Positions 53,118 through 63,300 of a DNA stretch of 64,000 nucleotides are shown here, piece by piece; within the stretch, counting starts at the first letter, position 1, and each line of letters begins with the position of its first letter. Source of the stretch: CAWJAP01 sp963834365 (GTDB lineage: Bacteria; Acidobacteriota; Vicinamibacteria; Vicinamibacterales; Vicinamibacteraceae); contig CAWIBS010000041.1 in NCBI GenBank assembly GCA_963834365.1, forward strand, positions 62,001 through 126,000, in the 5' to 3' direction. The position numbers were made by a program, and so were the translations under genes. Under the pieces are notes generated by a model, which had not been told where the DNA came from, made no database searches, and was given only the letters and a program-made list of their open reading frames with translations.

Positions 53118-55280
53118 ATGCGGTTGTCGCAGGATCGAGCCGCGGTGGGGCGTGAGACGCGAAGTGTGAGGACCCGCGCACGGGGCGGGTGGTGGACCCT
53201 GGCGCTGGCGCTGGCGGTCCTCTTTCCCGACGTGAGCGGAGCGCAGGCGCCGGCCGCCTCCGTGAGCGGCGAGCTCAAGCGATGGCACAAGGTGACCGTG
53301 ACGCTCGACGGTCCGCCCGCCTCGGCAACCGGCACGCCGAACCCGTTCCTCGACCTGCGCATGGACGTCACGTTCACGCACGCGGCGAGCCGCACGACCT
53401 ATCGTGTGCCCGGATTCTTCGACGCCGATGGCGACGCCGCGAACACGTCGGCGACCTCGGGCGCGAAGTGGCGCGCACACCTCGCGCCCGACCAGGTCGG
53501 GCAGTGGAACTACCGCATCTCGTTCCGGCAGGGCCCTGGTGTTGCCGTGGCGGACTCGCCGACAGCGGGGACCGCCGTCGCGCCATTCGACGGCCGCACC
53601 GGCTCGTTCACGGTCGTCGAGACGGACAAGAAGGGCCGCGACTTCCGCGCCAAAGGCATGCTCAGGTATGTCAACAGGAACCACCTCCAGTTCGCGGGCA
53701 CCAGCGAGTTCTTCCTGAAGGTCGGCTCCGACTCCCCCGAGAATCTGCTCGCTTATGAAGACTTCGACGACACGCCCAACTACAAGTGGGAGGGCCGGCT
53801 GGGCGGCAACTTCCGCAAGAGCTGGAAACCACACGTGGCGGACTGGAAGTCCGGCGACCCGACCTGGAAGGGCGATAAGGGCAAGGGGCTCATCGGCGCT
53901 GTGAACTATCTCGCGTCCAAGGGTCTGAACTCGCAGTCGTTCCTGACCTACAGCGTCCACGGCGACGACCGCAACGTCTCGCCCTACATCGACTCGGAGG
54001 ATCGCACGCGCATCTCGGTGGCGAAGACGGCGCAGTGGGAGATCGTCTTCGAGCACATGGAGCGTCTCGGCATCTTCATGGAGTTCAAGCTCATGGAGAT
54101 CGAGAACAACTGGGACATGGACGCGGGCGAGCTGGGGCCCGAGCGCAGGCTCTACTACCGCGAGCTGATTGCGCGCTTCGGCCACCATCTCGGCTTCTAC
54201 TGGAACGTCGGCGAGGAGAACGACAACACGCAGCGGCAGCGCAAGGCCTTCGGTCAGTACATCGCGGCGACCGATGCGTACAAGCACCTCATCGTGATCC
54301 ACAACATCGGGAGCTGGGAGCGCCTGTACCGGCCGCTGATCGGCAAGGCGTCGCCCTACAGGGGCGCCTCGCTGCAGATCGATCTCTACGACGTCTACGA
54401 CGTCACCCGCTTCCTGCGCATGGCTGCCGACGCCGCCGGCTCGCCGTGGGTGATCTTCCTCGACGAGACCCGCCCCGGCCCGGCGGGGATGGCGCTCGGC
54501 CAGGTGAATGCCGCGGTCGCCCGTGACGTGGCGGACCCCGGACACGACGACGGACGCAAGGGCGCTCTCTGGGCGAACATCATGGCCGGCGGCGCCGGCA
54601 TGAACACCTACGTCGGCTTCGGCACCGACGTCGGCGAGAAGAGCACGACCGCCGGGACGATCGACGTGCCGGACCTGATGCTGCAGGACTTCCGCGTCTA
54701 CGACAAATGGTGGGACCAGATGCGGGTCGCGCACGAGTTCTTCGTTGGCAACCGCATCCCCTTCCAGGACATGACCAACCGCAGCGAGCTGGTGTCGACG
54801 GGCTGGGCGCTCGAGGGCAAGGGGATTCTCGTCGCCTACTTCCCCAACGGTCCGGTCGGCGGCAATCGGGCTTCGTCGACAGGCGCCGCGTACGCGCCGC
54901 GCTTCCCGGGATCGCGTCCAGGGCTCGGCGCCGCGATCGATCCGTTCGACGTGCCCAAGGTGCAGCAGGCTCCCGGAGCGAAAGGTGGTCCCGGCGCGGT
55001 CGGCCCGAACGCGGGAGGCGATCGGCACGGGCAGGCGGCTAGCGCAGGGCCTGGCTCGCCATCCGAGACGCCGACGATCGATCTAGGCGCCTACCAGGGA
55101 ACCTACGAAGTGCGATGGTACGACCCGAAGAAGGGCGGGGCGCTCCAGGTGGGCACCGTCGCAACGCTGACGGCGGGCGGGAAGGACTGGGTCGAAGTGG
55201 GTCGGCCCCCAAGTGATCCCAAGCGAGACTGGGTACTGCTCGTGCGTCCCGCCACTGGCGCTCGCACCGACTCCCGCTGA
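53118..55280 (+). CDS. DUF5060 glycoside-hydrolase-like protein, secreted
   Basis: 720 residues, intact. ATG 53118 has AAGGAG seven bases upstream; signal segment WWTLALALAVLFPDVSGAQA. The N-terminal DUF5060 beta domain (LKRWHKVTVTLDGPPAS, NPFLDLRMDVTFTHAASRTT, APDQVGQWNYRISFRQGPG) is followed by a TIM-barrel-like catalytic region: RDFRAKGMLRYVNRNHLQFA, FFLKVGSDSPENLLAYEDFD, FEHMERLGIFMEFKLMEIEN, HHLGFYWNVGEENDN (Glu candidates), VIFLDETRPGPAG (Asp-Glu) and AGGAGMNTYVGFGTD. The C-terminal beta domain carries GAYQGTYEVRWYDPKKGG. Such proteins act on plant or bacterial polysaccharides. It stands alone on the plus strand opposite the isomerase operon. Confidence 0.85.
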   Translation: MRLSQDRAAVGRETRSVRTRARGGWWTLALALAVLFPDVSGAQAPAASVSGELKRWHKVTVTLDGPPASATGTPNPFLDLRMDVTFTHAASRTTYRVPGFFDADGDAANTSATSGAKWRAHLAPDQVGQWNYRISFRQGPGVAVADSPTAGTAVAPFDGRTGSFTVVETDKKGRDFRAKGMLRYVNRNHLQFAGTSEFFLKVGSDSPENLLAYEDFDDTPNYKWEGRLGGNFRKSWKPHVADWKSGDPTWKGDKGKGLIGAVNYLASKGLNSQSFLTYSVHGDDRNVSPYIDSEDRTRISVAKTAQWEIVFEHMERLGIFMEFKLMEIENNWDMDAGELGPERRLYYRELIARFGHHLGFYWNVGEENDNTQRQRKAFGQYIAATDAYKHLIVIHNIGSWERLYRPLIGKASPYRGASLQIDLYDVYDVTRFLRMAADAAGSPWVIFLDETRPGPAGMALGQVNAAVARDVADPGHDDGRKGALWANIMAGGAGMNTYVGFGTDVGEKSTTAGTIDVPDLMLQDFRVYDKWWDQMRVAHEFFVGNRIPFQDMTNRSELVSTGWALEGKGILVAYFPNGPVGGNRASSTGAAYAPRFPGSRPGLGAAIDPFDVPKVQQAPGAKGGPGAVGPNAGGDRHGQAASAGPGSPSETPTIDLGAYQGTYEVRWYDPKKGGALQVGTVATLTAGGKDWVEVGRPPSDPKRDWVLLVRPATGARTDSR

Positions 55281-55300
55281 CGAAGCAGCTCAGCGTCGAG

Positions 55301-55401
55301 CCCGGAGTTCACTTGTGATGACGTAGTGTCCGGCTTCAGCCGGACCCGGGAGTCCGCCTAGAGGCGGACACTACGACTATCAACGCAAGTGAATTCGGGG
55401 G
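55301..55401. repeat. Cloverleaf-type intergenic repeat, copy C (different core)
   Basis: Ends CCCGGAGTTCACTTGTGATG (55301-55320) and its imperfect inverse at 55381-55401 (16 of 20). These resemble the ends of copy A. The core is unrelated: a perfect outer stem GTAGTGTCCG (55323-55332) with CGGACACTAC (55365-55374) enclosing GTCCGGC-ttca-GCCGGAC and GTCCGCCT-ag-AGGCGGAC. So the ends and the three-stem plan are shared while the sequence between differs. Located between convergent glycosidase genes. Confidence 0.85.
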
Positions 55402-55420
55402 TTGAGGGCACAGGAGATTG

Positions 55421-57052
55421 CTAGCGTGTCGTGAGGACGACGACCCAATCCTGTCGATCAGGCGGGTGGTATTCGAAACGATCGTCGCCGGCGGGCGCGG
55501 GCAGCAGCGACGAGGTGCCGGTGCGAGGATCGATCTGGCGCGCGCGGAGATGCGAGCCGTTCTCCAACGTCAGGGTCACCGCGCCGCCGATGCCCCGAAG
55601 ATAGAGCAGGTACTGTTTCCCTGGTTCGGCGAGCGCCCAATAGGTCGTCTCGGGCGGAGCGAGACGATTGAGTTGTTTCGCGTCGTTCCCTCGGGTCACG
55701 CCTGCCCGCACGAGCTCGTCGTGCGGCTCGAGCGTCCACCACTCGAGGCCGGTGAACACGCCCTTGATGTGTCCGATCTGCATTTCCCACGGCTTGTTGC
55801 GCGGCGCGTCCAGATCGAACGGCCCCGGGTCGCGATTGCCGCCGAAGTACGTCGTGCCGAAGCCGGTGACGACGTAGCCGCCGGCCATGACGATGTCCCA
55901 GGTGGCGTGCCGCATCGCACTCGAGACTCGTGCTGTTGTCCTTGTCGGGCACGCCGTCGCCGCTCTGGTCGCGGAGGAAATAGCCGTACTCCGAATTGAC
56001 GACCGGCTTGTCGTAGCTTGCGCGACTCCAGGCACGCGCCGTGCAGGTCGCGGTAGTTCTGCTGATAGTCGCCAAACGTCATCCAGCTGGCCTCGTTGAA
56101 CTCGCGCACGCTGCCGTGCTGCGGTCATCGGATGGATGCCGATCATCCGGTCGTGCGGATCGGCTGGCGGCGAGCGCGTCGCCGATCTCGATGAACTCGC
56201 TGCCTGACCGCCTCCTCGGTCGCTGCGGCGCGCGTGCGCACTTCGCCGTGCCACTCGCCGGAGACGATGAAGTACACGTCGTAGGCGCTGTAGCGCGCCG
56301 CGATGTAGCGGGCGTACCGCTTCCGCGCTTCGACGTCGGGAAACATCCGCCAGGCGAACGGCTCCTGCTTCCGCTTGTCGCCCCAGGCGATGGCCAGGCC
56401 GCAGACGATCCCTTTGCGTTCGCGTAAGCGACACGCCGATCGACTTCCTGCCAATAAGCCGGGATTGATCTTCTGGGCGGCGATGTCGTCAAACGGCTGG
56501 ACCGCCGTTGATTGCCCCAGCCGGCTTCGCTCAGGAGCATCGAGTGCAACACGTTGAAGCCCTGGGCCGCGCGCGCGTCGATGTAGCGCAACGCCGCCGC
56601 GCGGTCGTGCTTTTCTTCGCCTTGTCGGTGAAGAGCGCCCAGGCCGTGTCGCCCAGGAACCAGAAGCGGCGAGCCGTCCTGCCGTGCGAAATGCTGCGGA
56701 TGCGACGCCAGCGGCACGATCGATCCGCGCGCCTTTCCCTCCCCGGCGGTCAGCCGGCCGGTCCGGCCGTCGAGGCCGCCGTCGCGGCTCCTGACCTTCC
56801 ACGTCCACGCGCCGGCGCGGTCGGGAGCCAGCCGCAGCAGCCAGCGCGAGCCGCCCGCCCAGAAGAGCGGGACCCGGCGTGTGCTCCCGTCCGGTGCGGT
56901 GACCTCCGCATCAGCGGTCAACTGCGTGTAAGGGTTGGCATACGTCCCGGTCGCCTGGTAAGCGACTTCGTGCCGTGTCAACCGCGGGACGTCCGGTGCC
57001 TGCGACGAGAGGCCGGTCGAGAGGAGTACAGGACGAAGGCAAGCGACGAGGA
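55421..57052 (-). CDS. DUF4038/DUF5060 glycosidase (many frameshifts, 5' end missing)
   Basis: About 540 residues spread over seven or more frame changes, all in the right order. Signal-like SSLAFV then LLSTGLSSQAPDVPRL; N-terminal DUF5060 (AYQATGTYANPYTQLTADAE, VPLFWAGGSRWLLRLAPDRA, GAWTWKVRSRDGGLDG); catalytic region DGSPLL, ALRYIDARAAQGFNVLHSML, LLAGSRS-like segments, AYDVYFIVSGEWHGEV (catalytic Glu candidate), GIHPMT, DKPVVNSEYGYFLRD (second Glu), VMAGGYVVTGFGTTYFGGN; C-terminal domain LEWWTLEPHDELVRAGVT, KQYLLYLRGIGGAVTLTLE. The usual initiator region is replaced by the MFS stub upstream. Apiosidase-like relatives act on rhamnogalacturonan-II, but the substrate here is unknown. Confidence 0.75.
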
Positions 57053-57139
57053 CACCGACAGCGTCTGCCGATCGAGGTAGTTCAACGGCGTCGCCTGGAA
57101 GAGCAGGCCGACCAGGAGCCAGCGGCGGTCGCCCATCAT
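57053..57139 (-). pseudogene. N-terminal stub of an ACS-type MFS transporter
   Basis: ATG 57139 overlaps the stop of the DUF6282 gene and starts MMGDRRWLLVGLLFQATPLN then YLDRQTLSV. This is the typical first helix of hexuronate/glucarate-type MFS carriers (VGLLF..ATxxNYLDRQTLSV). After 29 codons the sequence turns directly into the signal peptide of the DUF4038 glycosidase. The remaining roughly 400 codons are missing. It looks like a deletion that joined two genes, or a misassembly at this point. Confidence 0.75.
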
Positions 57140-58012
57140 GGCTCGAGGCCCAGGAGGCGCGCCGGATTGGTCTGCACCATCTGCCGCACGCTCTCCTCGT
57201 CGAACCCCGCGGCCAGCAGACGCGCGATGTAGACGCGGAGGCCGTCGACCGGTGCCGCGTGCTGCGGCAGGCCGTAGTCGGTGGCGGCAATCGTGGTCTC
57301 GCAGCCGACGGCGCGGATCTGGTCGACGAGCGTCTCGAAGGAGACCCCTGCCGGCTGCCCGGCCTCGGTCGAGACGAGGCAGCGCTCGAAGAACACCGCA
57401 CCCCGGGAGGCCAGGGCCTGCTGCGTCTCGACGGGCATGGCCGTCACGCCCCACTCCGGGTGGGTCACGCTGATACGACGCACGCCGAGGTCGAGCGCGG
57501 CGTCGATGAGCACGATCGACTCGTCGGGGGCGAGATGGCCCGTTGCGACCACGGCATCCGCAGCGGCTGCGAGTCTCAGATATCTCGCGGACCTCGGATG
57601 TGAGACCCCTGCCGTTCAGCACGGTGATGCCACCCGGGTCGCCGAAGTGGCGCCGGTGGTTCGCGGCCGACTTGGTGGGCATCCAGATCTGACGCGCGCC
57701 CGCGGCCAGCGCGACCTCGACGGCCCGCGGATTGAGCCCACCCACCGGATCGTTGAGCGCGATGCCGCCGAACACCTGCACGCGGTCCTGCACGCGGTTG
57801 AGGAGGTAGGCGCGCTCGGCTGTGGACGCGACGTGCGACTTCAGCACGATGGCGCGCAGCCCGGCTCCCGCGGCGTCCGCCACGAGCTCGAGATCGTCAC
57901 GCTTGCGCGCGATCACGTCCGGGTAGCTGTGCACGTGGCACTCGATGGCGCCGCACAGGATCGCATCCGCCCGTGCGGCGTTCGCCGGCGCTGGACCGCG
58001 GCCGTCCGTCAT
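57136..58012 (-). CDS. DUF6282 amidohydrolase-like protein (one frameshift)
   Basis: About 292 residues. ATG 58012 overlaps the RraA stop (ATGA). The opening GAIECHVHSYPDVIARKRDD has the H-x-H of the DUF6282 family, followed by AGLRAIVLKSHVASTAERAY, VFGGIALNDPVGGLNPRAVE and ARQIWMPTKSAANHRRHFGD. After an indel near 57575 the chain continues VVATGHLAPDESIVLIDAAL, RRISVTHPEWGVTAMPVETQ, CETTIAATDYGLPQHAAPVD and VRQMVQTNPARLLGLEP. Metal-dependent TIM-barrel hydrolase is inferred. It lies in a five-gene operon of sugar-acid type enzymes. Confidence 0.8.
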
Positions 58013-58712
58013 CGCGCCGCGCCTCGCGCCTTGAGCAGCGCCCACCGATCGATCCGCCGATCGATGCTCTCGCGATCCTCGCCAGCCTCGATCGCGCGCC
58101 GAATCTCCCCTTCCGCCCGCTTTCCCGCCTCGGCGTATTCGAGCACTTCCTCCGCGATGGCCGCCGGCACGACGACGATCCCGTCATCGTCGGCAACCAT
58201 GAAATCGCCCGGCGCCACGGCGACGCGCGTCTCGATCTGCCCGCTCATCGTGATCGGCGCGTTGAAGTCGCGAACCTGAAAACGGCCATGGGCGAGGACC
58301 GGCGTCACGAAGCGGCACCAGGTGGGGAACGCCATCGCCACCGATCGGTTTCGTCCCGCGTGCCGCCATCGATGATGATGCCGGCGGCGCCCTTCACTTT
58401 CGCCGTCGCGGCGGTGTTTCCGCCCCAGGGGCCGCCCTGAAAGTGGCCGCCGCAGTCGAAGACGATCACGTCCCCGGGAGCGATCGCGCGGAACATCTCG
58501 TAGCTGAACGCCGTGCCCCAGCGGCCGTCGGCGCGCTCCAGGCTGGTGCCGGACAGCGTCAGCGCGGGGCCCGCAATACGGCGCCCCCTCGTCAGCGGAC
58601 GCAGCGCCGCGCTGAGCGCCTGGTTCGCATGCCCCATCTTGTCGAGCACGTCGAACACGGTGGGCGACGCGACGCGGCGGTAGCGGTCGATCAGCTGATC
58701 ACGGGTGAGCAT
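58009..58712 (-). CDS. RraA-family aldolase/decarboxylase-like protein (one frameshift)
   Basis: About 234 residues. ATG 58712 overlaps the end of the dehydrogenase gene. Motifs of the RraA/4-hydroxy-4-methyl-2-oxoglutarate aldolase family: TVFDVLDKMGHANQALSAAL, RRIAGPALTLSG, FRAIAPGDVIVFDCGG, GNTAATAKVKGAAGIIIDGG, TRD (the substrate/metal binding G-G-x-R-D), then after an indel near 58340 RFQVRDFNAPITMSGQIETR, VAPGDFMVADDDGIVVVPAA. In sugar-acid operons these proteins act as retro-aldolases or oxaloacetate decarboxylases. Confidence 0.85.
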
Positions 58713-59676
58713 GCGAGGTTCCCAGGTGCGCGAGCTCCGGCACGAGGTGCCGCACGGGCTCGCCGCGCGAGAAGCGGAGGAGGTTGGCGAAGACCGCGCC
58801 CATCTTCGTCCGCAGCGCGTCGCACGTGCCGGCGGCGATGTGCGGGGTGATGAGCACGCGATCGAAACGCAGGAGCGGATGATCGGCCGGCGGCGGCTCG
58901 CGCTCGAGCACGTCGAGCGCCACACCCCCGAGGCGTCCCCGCTCGAGCGCGTCCACCAGGGCCGCTTCGTCGACCAGCCCGCCGCGCGCCGTGTTCACGA
59001 GGATGACCGTCGGCTTCATGAGCGCCAGCGTCCGCGCACCGATCAGGTGCCGGTTCGATGCGGTCATCGGCGCATGGAGGCTGACAATGTCGGCGGTGCC
59101 GATGAGATCGTCCAGGGTGGTTGCGGCCTCGACACCCGGCATCGGCTCCAGCGCGATCGGATCGAAATACCGGACCCGCGCGTCGAAGGCGAGCGCGCGC
59201 CGCGCGACCTCGCGTCCGATGCGGCCGAAGCCGACGAGCCCGAGCGTCTTTCGACGCAGCTCGAAGGAGCTGCCCCGCAGGTCCCACTGGTGCCAATGCC
59301 CGCGGTGCACGTCGCCCGCCGCGATCATCAGCCGCTTGTACACCGCGAGGATCAGGAGCATCGTGTGCTCGGCGACGCCGACCGACGTGCCCTCCGGCGT
59401 GAGGGCCAGTGGAATGGCCCGCGCGCGGCAGGCCTCGACGTCGATGCGCTCGTACCCCACCCCCTGGTGCTGAATCATGCGCAGCTTCGGCGCGGCCTCG
59501 AGGTCCGCCGCCGTGACCGGATGGTCGGCGACGAGAATGTAGTCGCACACCGCCAGCTCCCGCGACATGTCGCGGGAGGAGGGCGTGAGAAGCTCCCAGC
59601 CGGCCGGCAGCTGCTCGCGAACCATCGCCTCAATCTCGGCGGTGGCGCCAGGGTTCATGTAGAAGACGGTCGGCAT
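58699..59676 (-). CDS. D-2-hydroxyacid dehydrogenase
   Basis: 325 residues from ATG 59676 (MPTVFYMNPGATAE), intact. NAD-binding GLVGFGRIGREV at 146-157; catalytic Arg231 in VNTARGG, a Glu near 258-260 (DVLERE) and His279 in TPHIAAGT. All required residues of the D-isomer-specific 2-hydroxyacid dehydrogenase family are present. It would oxidise or reduce a 2-oxo/2-hydroxy acid (glycerate, hydroxypyruvate, glyoxylate). First intact gene of the operon that continues with RraA and DUF6282. Confidence 0.9.
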   Translation of the reverse strand: MPTVFYMNPGATAEIEAMVREQLPAGWELLTPSSRDMSRELAVCDYILVADHPVTAADLEAAPKLRMIQHQGVGYERIDVEACRARAIPLALTPEGTSVGVAEHTMLLILAVYKRLMIAAGDVHRGHWHQWDLRGSSFELRRKTLGLVGFGRIGREVARRALAFDARVRYFDPIALEPMPGVEAATTLDDLIGTADIVSLHAPMTASNRHLIGARTLALMKPTVILVNTARGGLVDEAALVDALERGRLGGVALDVLEREPPPADHPLLRFDRVLITPHIAAGTCDALRTKMGAVFANLLRFSRGEPVRHLVPELAHLGTSHAHP

Positions 59677-59710
59677 GGTGGAGCCGGGATGGTCGGCCGG
59701 ACGGGAGGCC

Positions 59711-59752
59711 TTCACTTGCCTTCGCTTGGTGGGCCGGACCTTCAGGTCCGGC
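59711..59752. repeat. Half copy of a cloverleaf-type repeat
   Basis: TTCACTTG at 59711-59718 (as at the end of copy C) is followed by a perfect hairpin GCCGGACCT-tc-AGGTCCGGC (59733-59752; stem of nine). The other end is missing. The element lies exactly where the reading of the adjacent glycosidase fragment stops making sense. Confidence 0.65.
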
Positions 59753-60042
59753 GCGAGCGCCGATGATCACGGCCGGCGCGCCGCCAGACACCGCATGGGC
59801 TTGACGGAGCCGGATGCCCGTGCGCCGTTCGACCTCTTCGACGAACATGTCGACGGCCCTGCACGCAGGCCCGTTGAGCCGCGGCGGCGAAACCACCGTG
59901 GCCTCCGAGAGATCGAGCGTCGCACTCTGGCCGACGCCGTCGACGCGCGGGTGACCACCGCGGCAGGCGAACGGTGCGACCCGGACTCCGTCGCGACCGC
60001 CGCCATCACGAGGAGCACGCGGGTAGACGTGATCTTCAACAT
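59753..60042 (-). pseudogene. N-terminal fragment of an alpha-glucuronidase-like glycoside hydrolase
   Basis: ATG 60042 (MLKITSTRVLLVMAAVATES) begins a signal peptide; after an indel the chain reads SATLDLSEATVVSPPRLNGP, ACRAVDMFVEEVERRTGIRL and APAVIIGARAG. This matches the N-terminal beta-sandwich (GH67/GH20b-type) of alpha-glucuronidase-like and DUF4838 proteins (hydrophobic strand, then AVxxxVEEVExRTGI). No catalytic domain follows. Sequence passes straight into the half repeat and then the promoter side of the dehydrogenase gene. Confidence 0.6.
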
Positions 60043-60352
60043 CGATCGCGACAGGCGCGACAAGGATACGCGAACATCCCTCGACGCCGCCGAGAGGAAC
60101 GGCCGTTTTCACGGAGGCCTTGAACTCGACGCCGCGAGCGCCGGTCCGAGCCAGCCGCTCGGCGAACCGCTCCGCGTCGCGCGCCGGCCCTCTGTGCGGG
60201 CGGCGTCCGCGGTGGGGAACGGAGCTGAAGGGTTTCGTCCGATTCTTTGAGAGGATCTTCATAGGCACGGCGGCGGCTCGCTTGGCAGAATGCGCCCCAA
60301 AAAGACCAACGCGTCCGGTGCAGTTCCGCTCTGCGCCGGTACGGGAGGCGCC
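60043..60352. other. Gene-free stretch before the second TonB receptor
   Basis: No recognised gene. The minus strand has a frame with basic residues (RDAERFAERLARTGARGVEF) that I cannot place in a family. The tract should hold the promoters of the glycosidase fragment and of the receptor. GGGAGG at 60343-60348 is the receptor's ribosome site. Confidence 0.4.
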
Positions 60353-63300
60353 ATGTCCAGCACGAACGCCGTCGCGAAGGACTCGAGATCCACGCCGCGG
60401 CAACGTCTCGCCAGGTCTGCTGCTGCTGTTCCTGCTTCCCGCGACCGTCGACGGCCAGACGACAACCGGTCAAATCAGCGGTTCTGCCGTCGATGCGTCG
60501 GGGCAGGTGCTGGTCGGTGCGACGGTCACGCTGCGCAACGAGGGCACCGGGGACACGCGCGTGGCCACCAGCAGCGACACCGGAGACTTCACTTCCCGAC
60601 GCTGGTGCCCGGCAGTTACGCGGTCAAGGTGGAGCTCAAGGGATTCAACTCGACCGAGCGCACGGGGATCGTCCTGACGGCCAACGAACGGCGCGCGCTC
60701 GGGAACATCGCGCTGAGTGTCGCGACGCTGGCCGAAACGGTGTCGGTGCGCGCCGAAAGCGTCGCTGTCCAAACCTCGAGCTCGGAGAACTCCGAGCTGC
60801 TTTCGACCCGGCAGATCGAGCAGCTGGGGTCGAAGGGCCGCGACATCGTCGCGCTGCTGCGGGTCATGCCGGGCGTCAGCGCGAGCACGGACAACGCCGC
60901 CCTCGGCGACACCTTCGGCACGGCGACACCGAACATCGGGGGCACCCGCAACCGGATGAACACGTTCACGCTGGACGGGCAGACCGGCAGCGACGCCGAT
61001 CTCGTCGACCGCTTCAACGGCGCGACGAGCATGGACGCGATCGCCGAAGTGAAGGTGCTGGTCAACAACTACCAGGCCGAATACGGGCGCAACGCCGGCG
61101 CGTTCGTCAATATCGTCTCGAAGTCGGGTACGCGGGAGTTCCACGGCAGCGTGTACTGGTTCAAGCGCCACGAGGATCTCAACGCCAACGATTTCTTCAA
61201 CAACCGGCGGGACGCGCCCAAGCCCCTGTACCGCTACGACACGCTCGGCGGCACGATCGGCGGCCCGGTCTACATCCCGAGACGTCTTCAACAGCAACCG
61301 GGACAAGCTGTTCTTCTTCTATTCGCGCGAGGACTGGCGCATCCAGGAGCCGCGCAACCCGCGGACGGTCACCGTCCCACCGCGCTCGAGCGCCAGGGGA
61401 ACTTTTCGCAGAGCCGGATCAACAATCAGCCGGTGTTCGTGCGCGATCCCGCGTCGGCCCTGCCGTGCACGGCGGCGAACCAGTCGGGCTGTTTCCCGAA
61501 CCAGACCATTCCCGGCCAACCGGCTGAACCCCAACGGGCTGGCGATCCTGAATCTGTTCCCGGACGCCGAACTTCTTCGACACTGCCGACGTCCGGTGGC
61601 AACTACAACTACGTCTTCCAGGAGATCACCGAGCATCCCAAGAAGCAGAACATGCTCAAGATGGACTACACGCCCACCGACAGCGACCGCATCTCGTTCC
61701 GCGGCCGCACGTGGTGGGCGGATCGCCGCGGCTACGAAGGGCTGGCGGCGTTCAACTCCAACTGGGACCAGCTGCGCCATCACTATCTGTTCAAGGAAGA
61801 CTCGGTGATGGCGTCGTACACCCGCGTGTTCTCGCCGACGATCGTCAACGAGTTCAACGCCAGCTATCGGGTGCTGGGCGAAATCGGCGACGCCACCTCC
61901 GAGACCAACTTCGATCGCGTGATCCGGGACAACGTGGGCCTCGGCGGACTCGGGCAGCTCTATCCGGCGAACAACCCGCTGCGCATCATTCCGCGCGCCA
62001 ACTTCGGCGGCATTCCCAATGCCGCGAACATGACCTACGACGATCGGCTGCCGATCGACGCCGGCGACGAGCGGTACATCGTGCTGAACAACCTCTCGTG
62101 GGCGAAGGGCAATCACAACCTGAAGTTCGGCTTCTACTACGAGCGCAACTACGCGTCTGAGGGGCCGCGCACGAATTTCGGCGGCGATTTCGCGTTCGAT
62201 GCCGACTGCGAACAACCCGCTGAACACCGGCAACGCCTATGCGAACGCCGCGCTCGGCGTGTTCCGGACCTACACCGAAGGCAGCAATCGCACCACCGCG
62301 CGCAACGTCATCGACCTGTTCGAGTGGTTCGCGCAGGACAGCTGGAAGGTCACGCGGCGGCTGACCGTCGACTACGGGATGCGATTCTCGCGCGCGACGC
62401 CGTACCGGTTTCCCGACCGTGATGCGGCGGCGTTCGTGTTCGAGAACTACGACCCGAGCCGGGCCCCGCTGCTGTATCAGTCGGCGCTGAATGCGGCCGG
62501 CCAGCGCGCGTCACGCAATCCGGTCACCGGCGAGCTCGGCCCGGCCGTGCTGATTGGCGCCTACGTGCCCGGAACGGGCGACGTCACCAACGGCATGGTG
62601 ACCGCGAACGATCCCGCGCTATCGGAACGGGTTCACACGGCAGCAGCCGATGCAGCTCGGGCCCCGCCTCGGCTTTTCGTGGGATGTTTTCGGCGACGGG
62701 AAGACTGCGGTCCGCGGCGGCTTCGGCGTGACGAAGAACATGATTCCGTCGTCGGGCCTGATTTCGGGCGCGGCGAACAACAATCCGCCGAATCAGTTCC
62801 GCCCGCAGATTTTCTACGGCACGATGGACACGTTCCTCAGTTCCACCGGCGTGCTGTTCCCGAACAACGTCACGTCGTTCGAGTGGGACCAGAAGATCCC
62901 GACTGTTCGCACCTGGTCGATCGGCGTCCAGCGCGACCTCGGCGTCAGCACGCTGCTCGATCTCGCTTACGTCGGCAACTTCGCCCGCTACCTGAGCCAG
63001 CAGCGCAACCTCAACCTCGTGCCCTACGGCGCGCGCTTCCTGCCGCAGAACGCCGATCCGGCGAACCCGTCGACGCCGCTCGCGGACAACTTCTTCCGGC
63101 CCTATCCCGGACTCGGGAATCTCGACTACCGCGAGTATTCCGGCATCTCGAACTACCACGGGCTCCAGGCGTCGCTCAATCGCCGGTTCGTGCAGGGCGT
63201 CCAGTTCGGGGTGTCCTACACCTGGTCGAAGTCGATGGACTACACCAGCGGCGACAACGGCGGGATCCCGACCTACCAGCCGGTCGACGAATGGGTGTAT

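Noticed and set aside
53088..55028. 646-codon minus-strand frame opposite the DUF5060 protein
   Set aside because: No signal, motif or ribosome site; the plus-strand gene has a signal peptide, AAGGAG and domain order.
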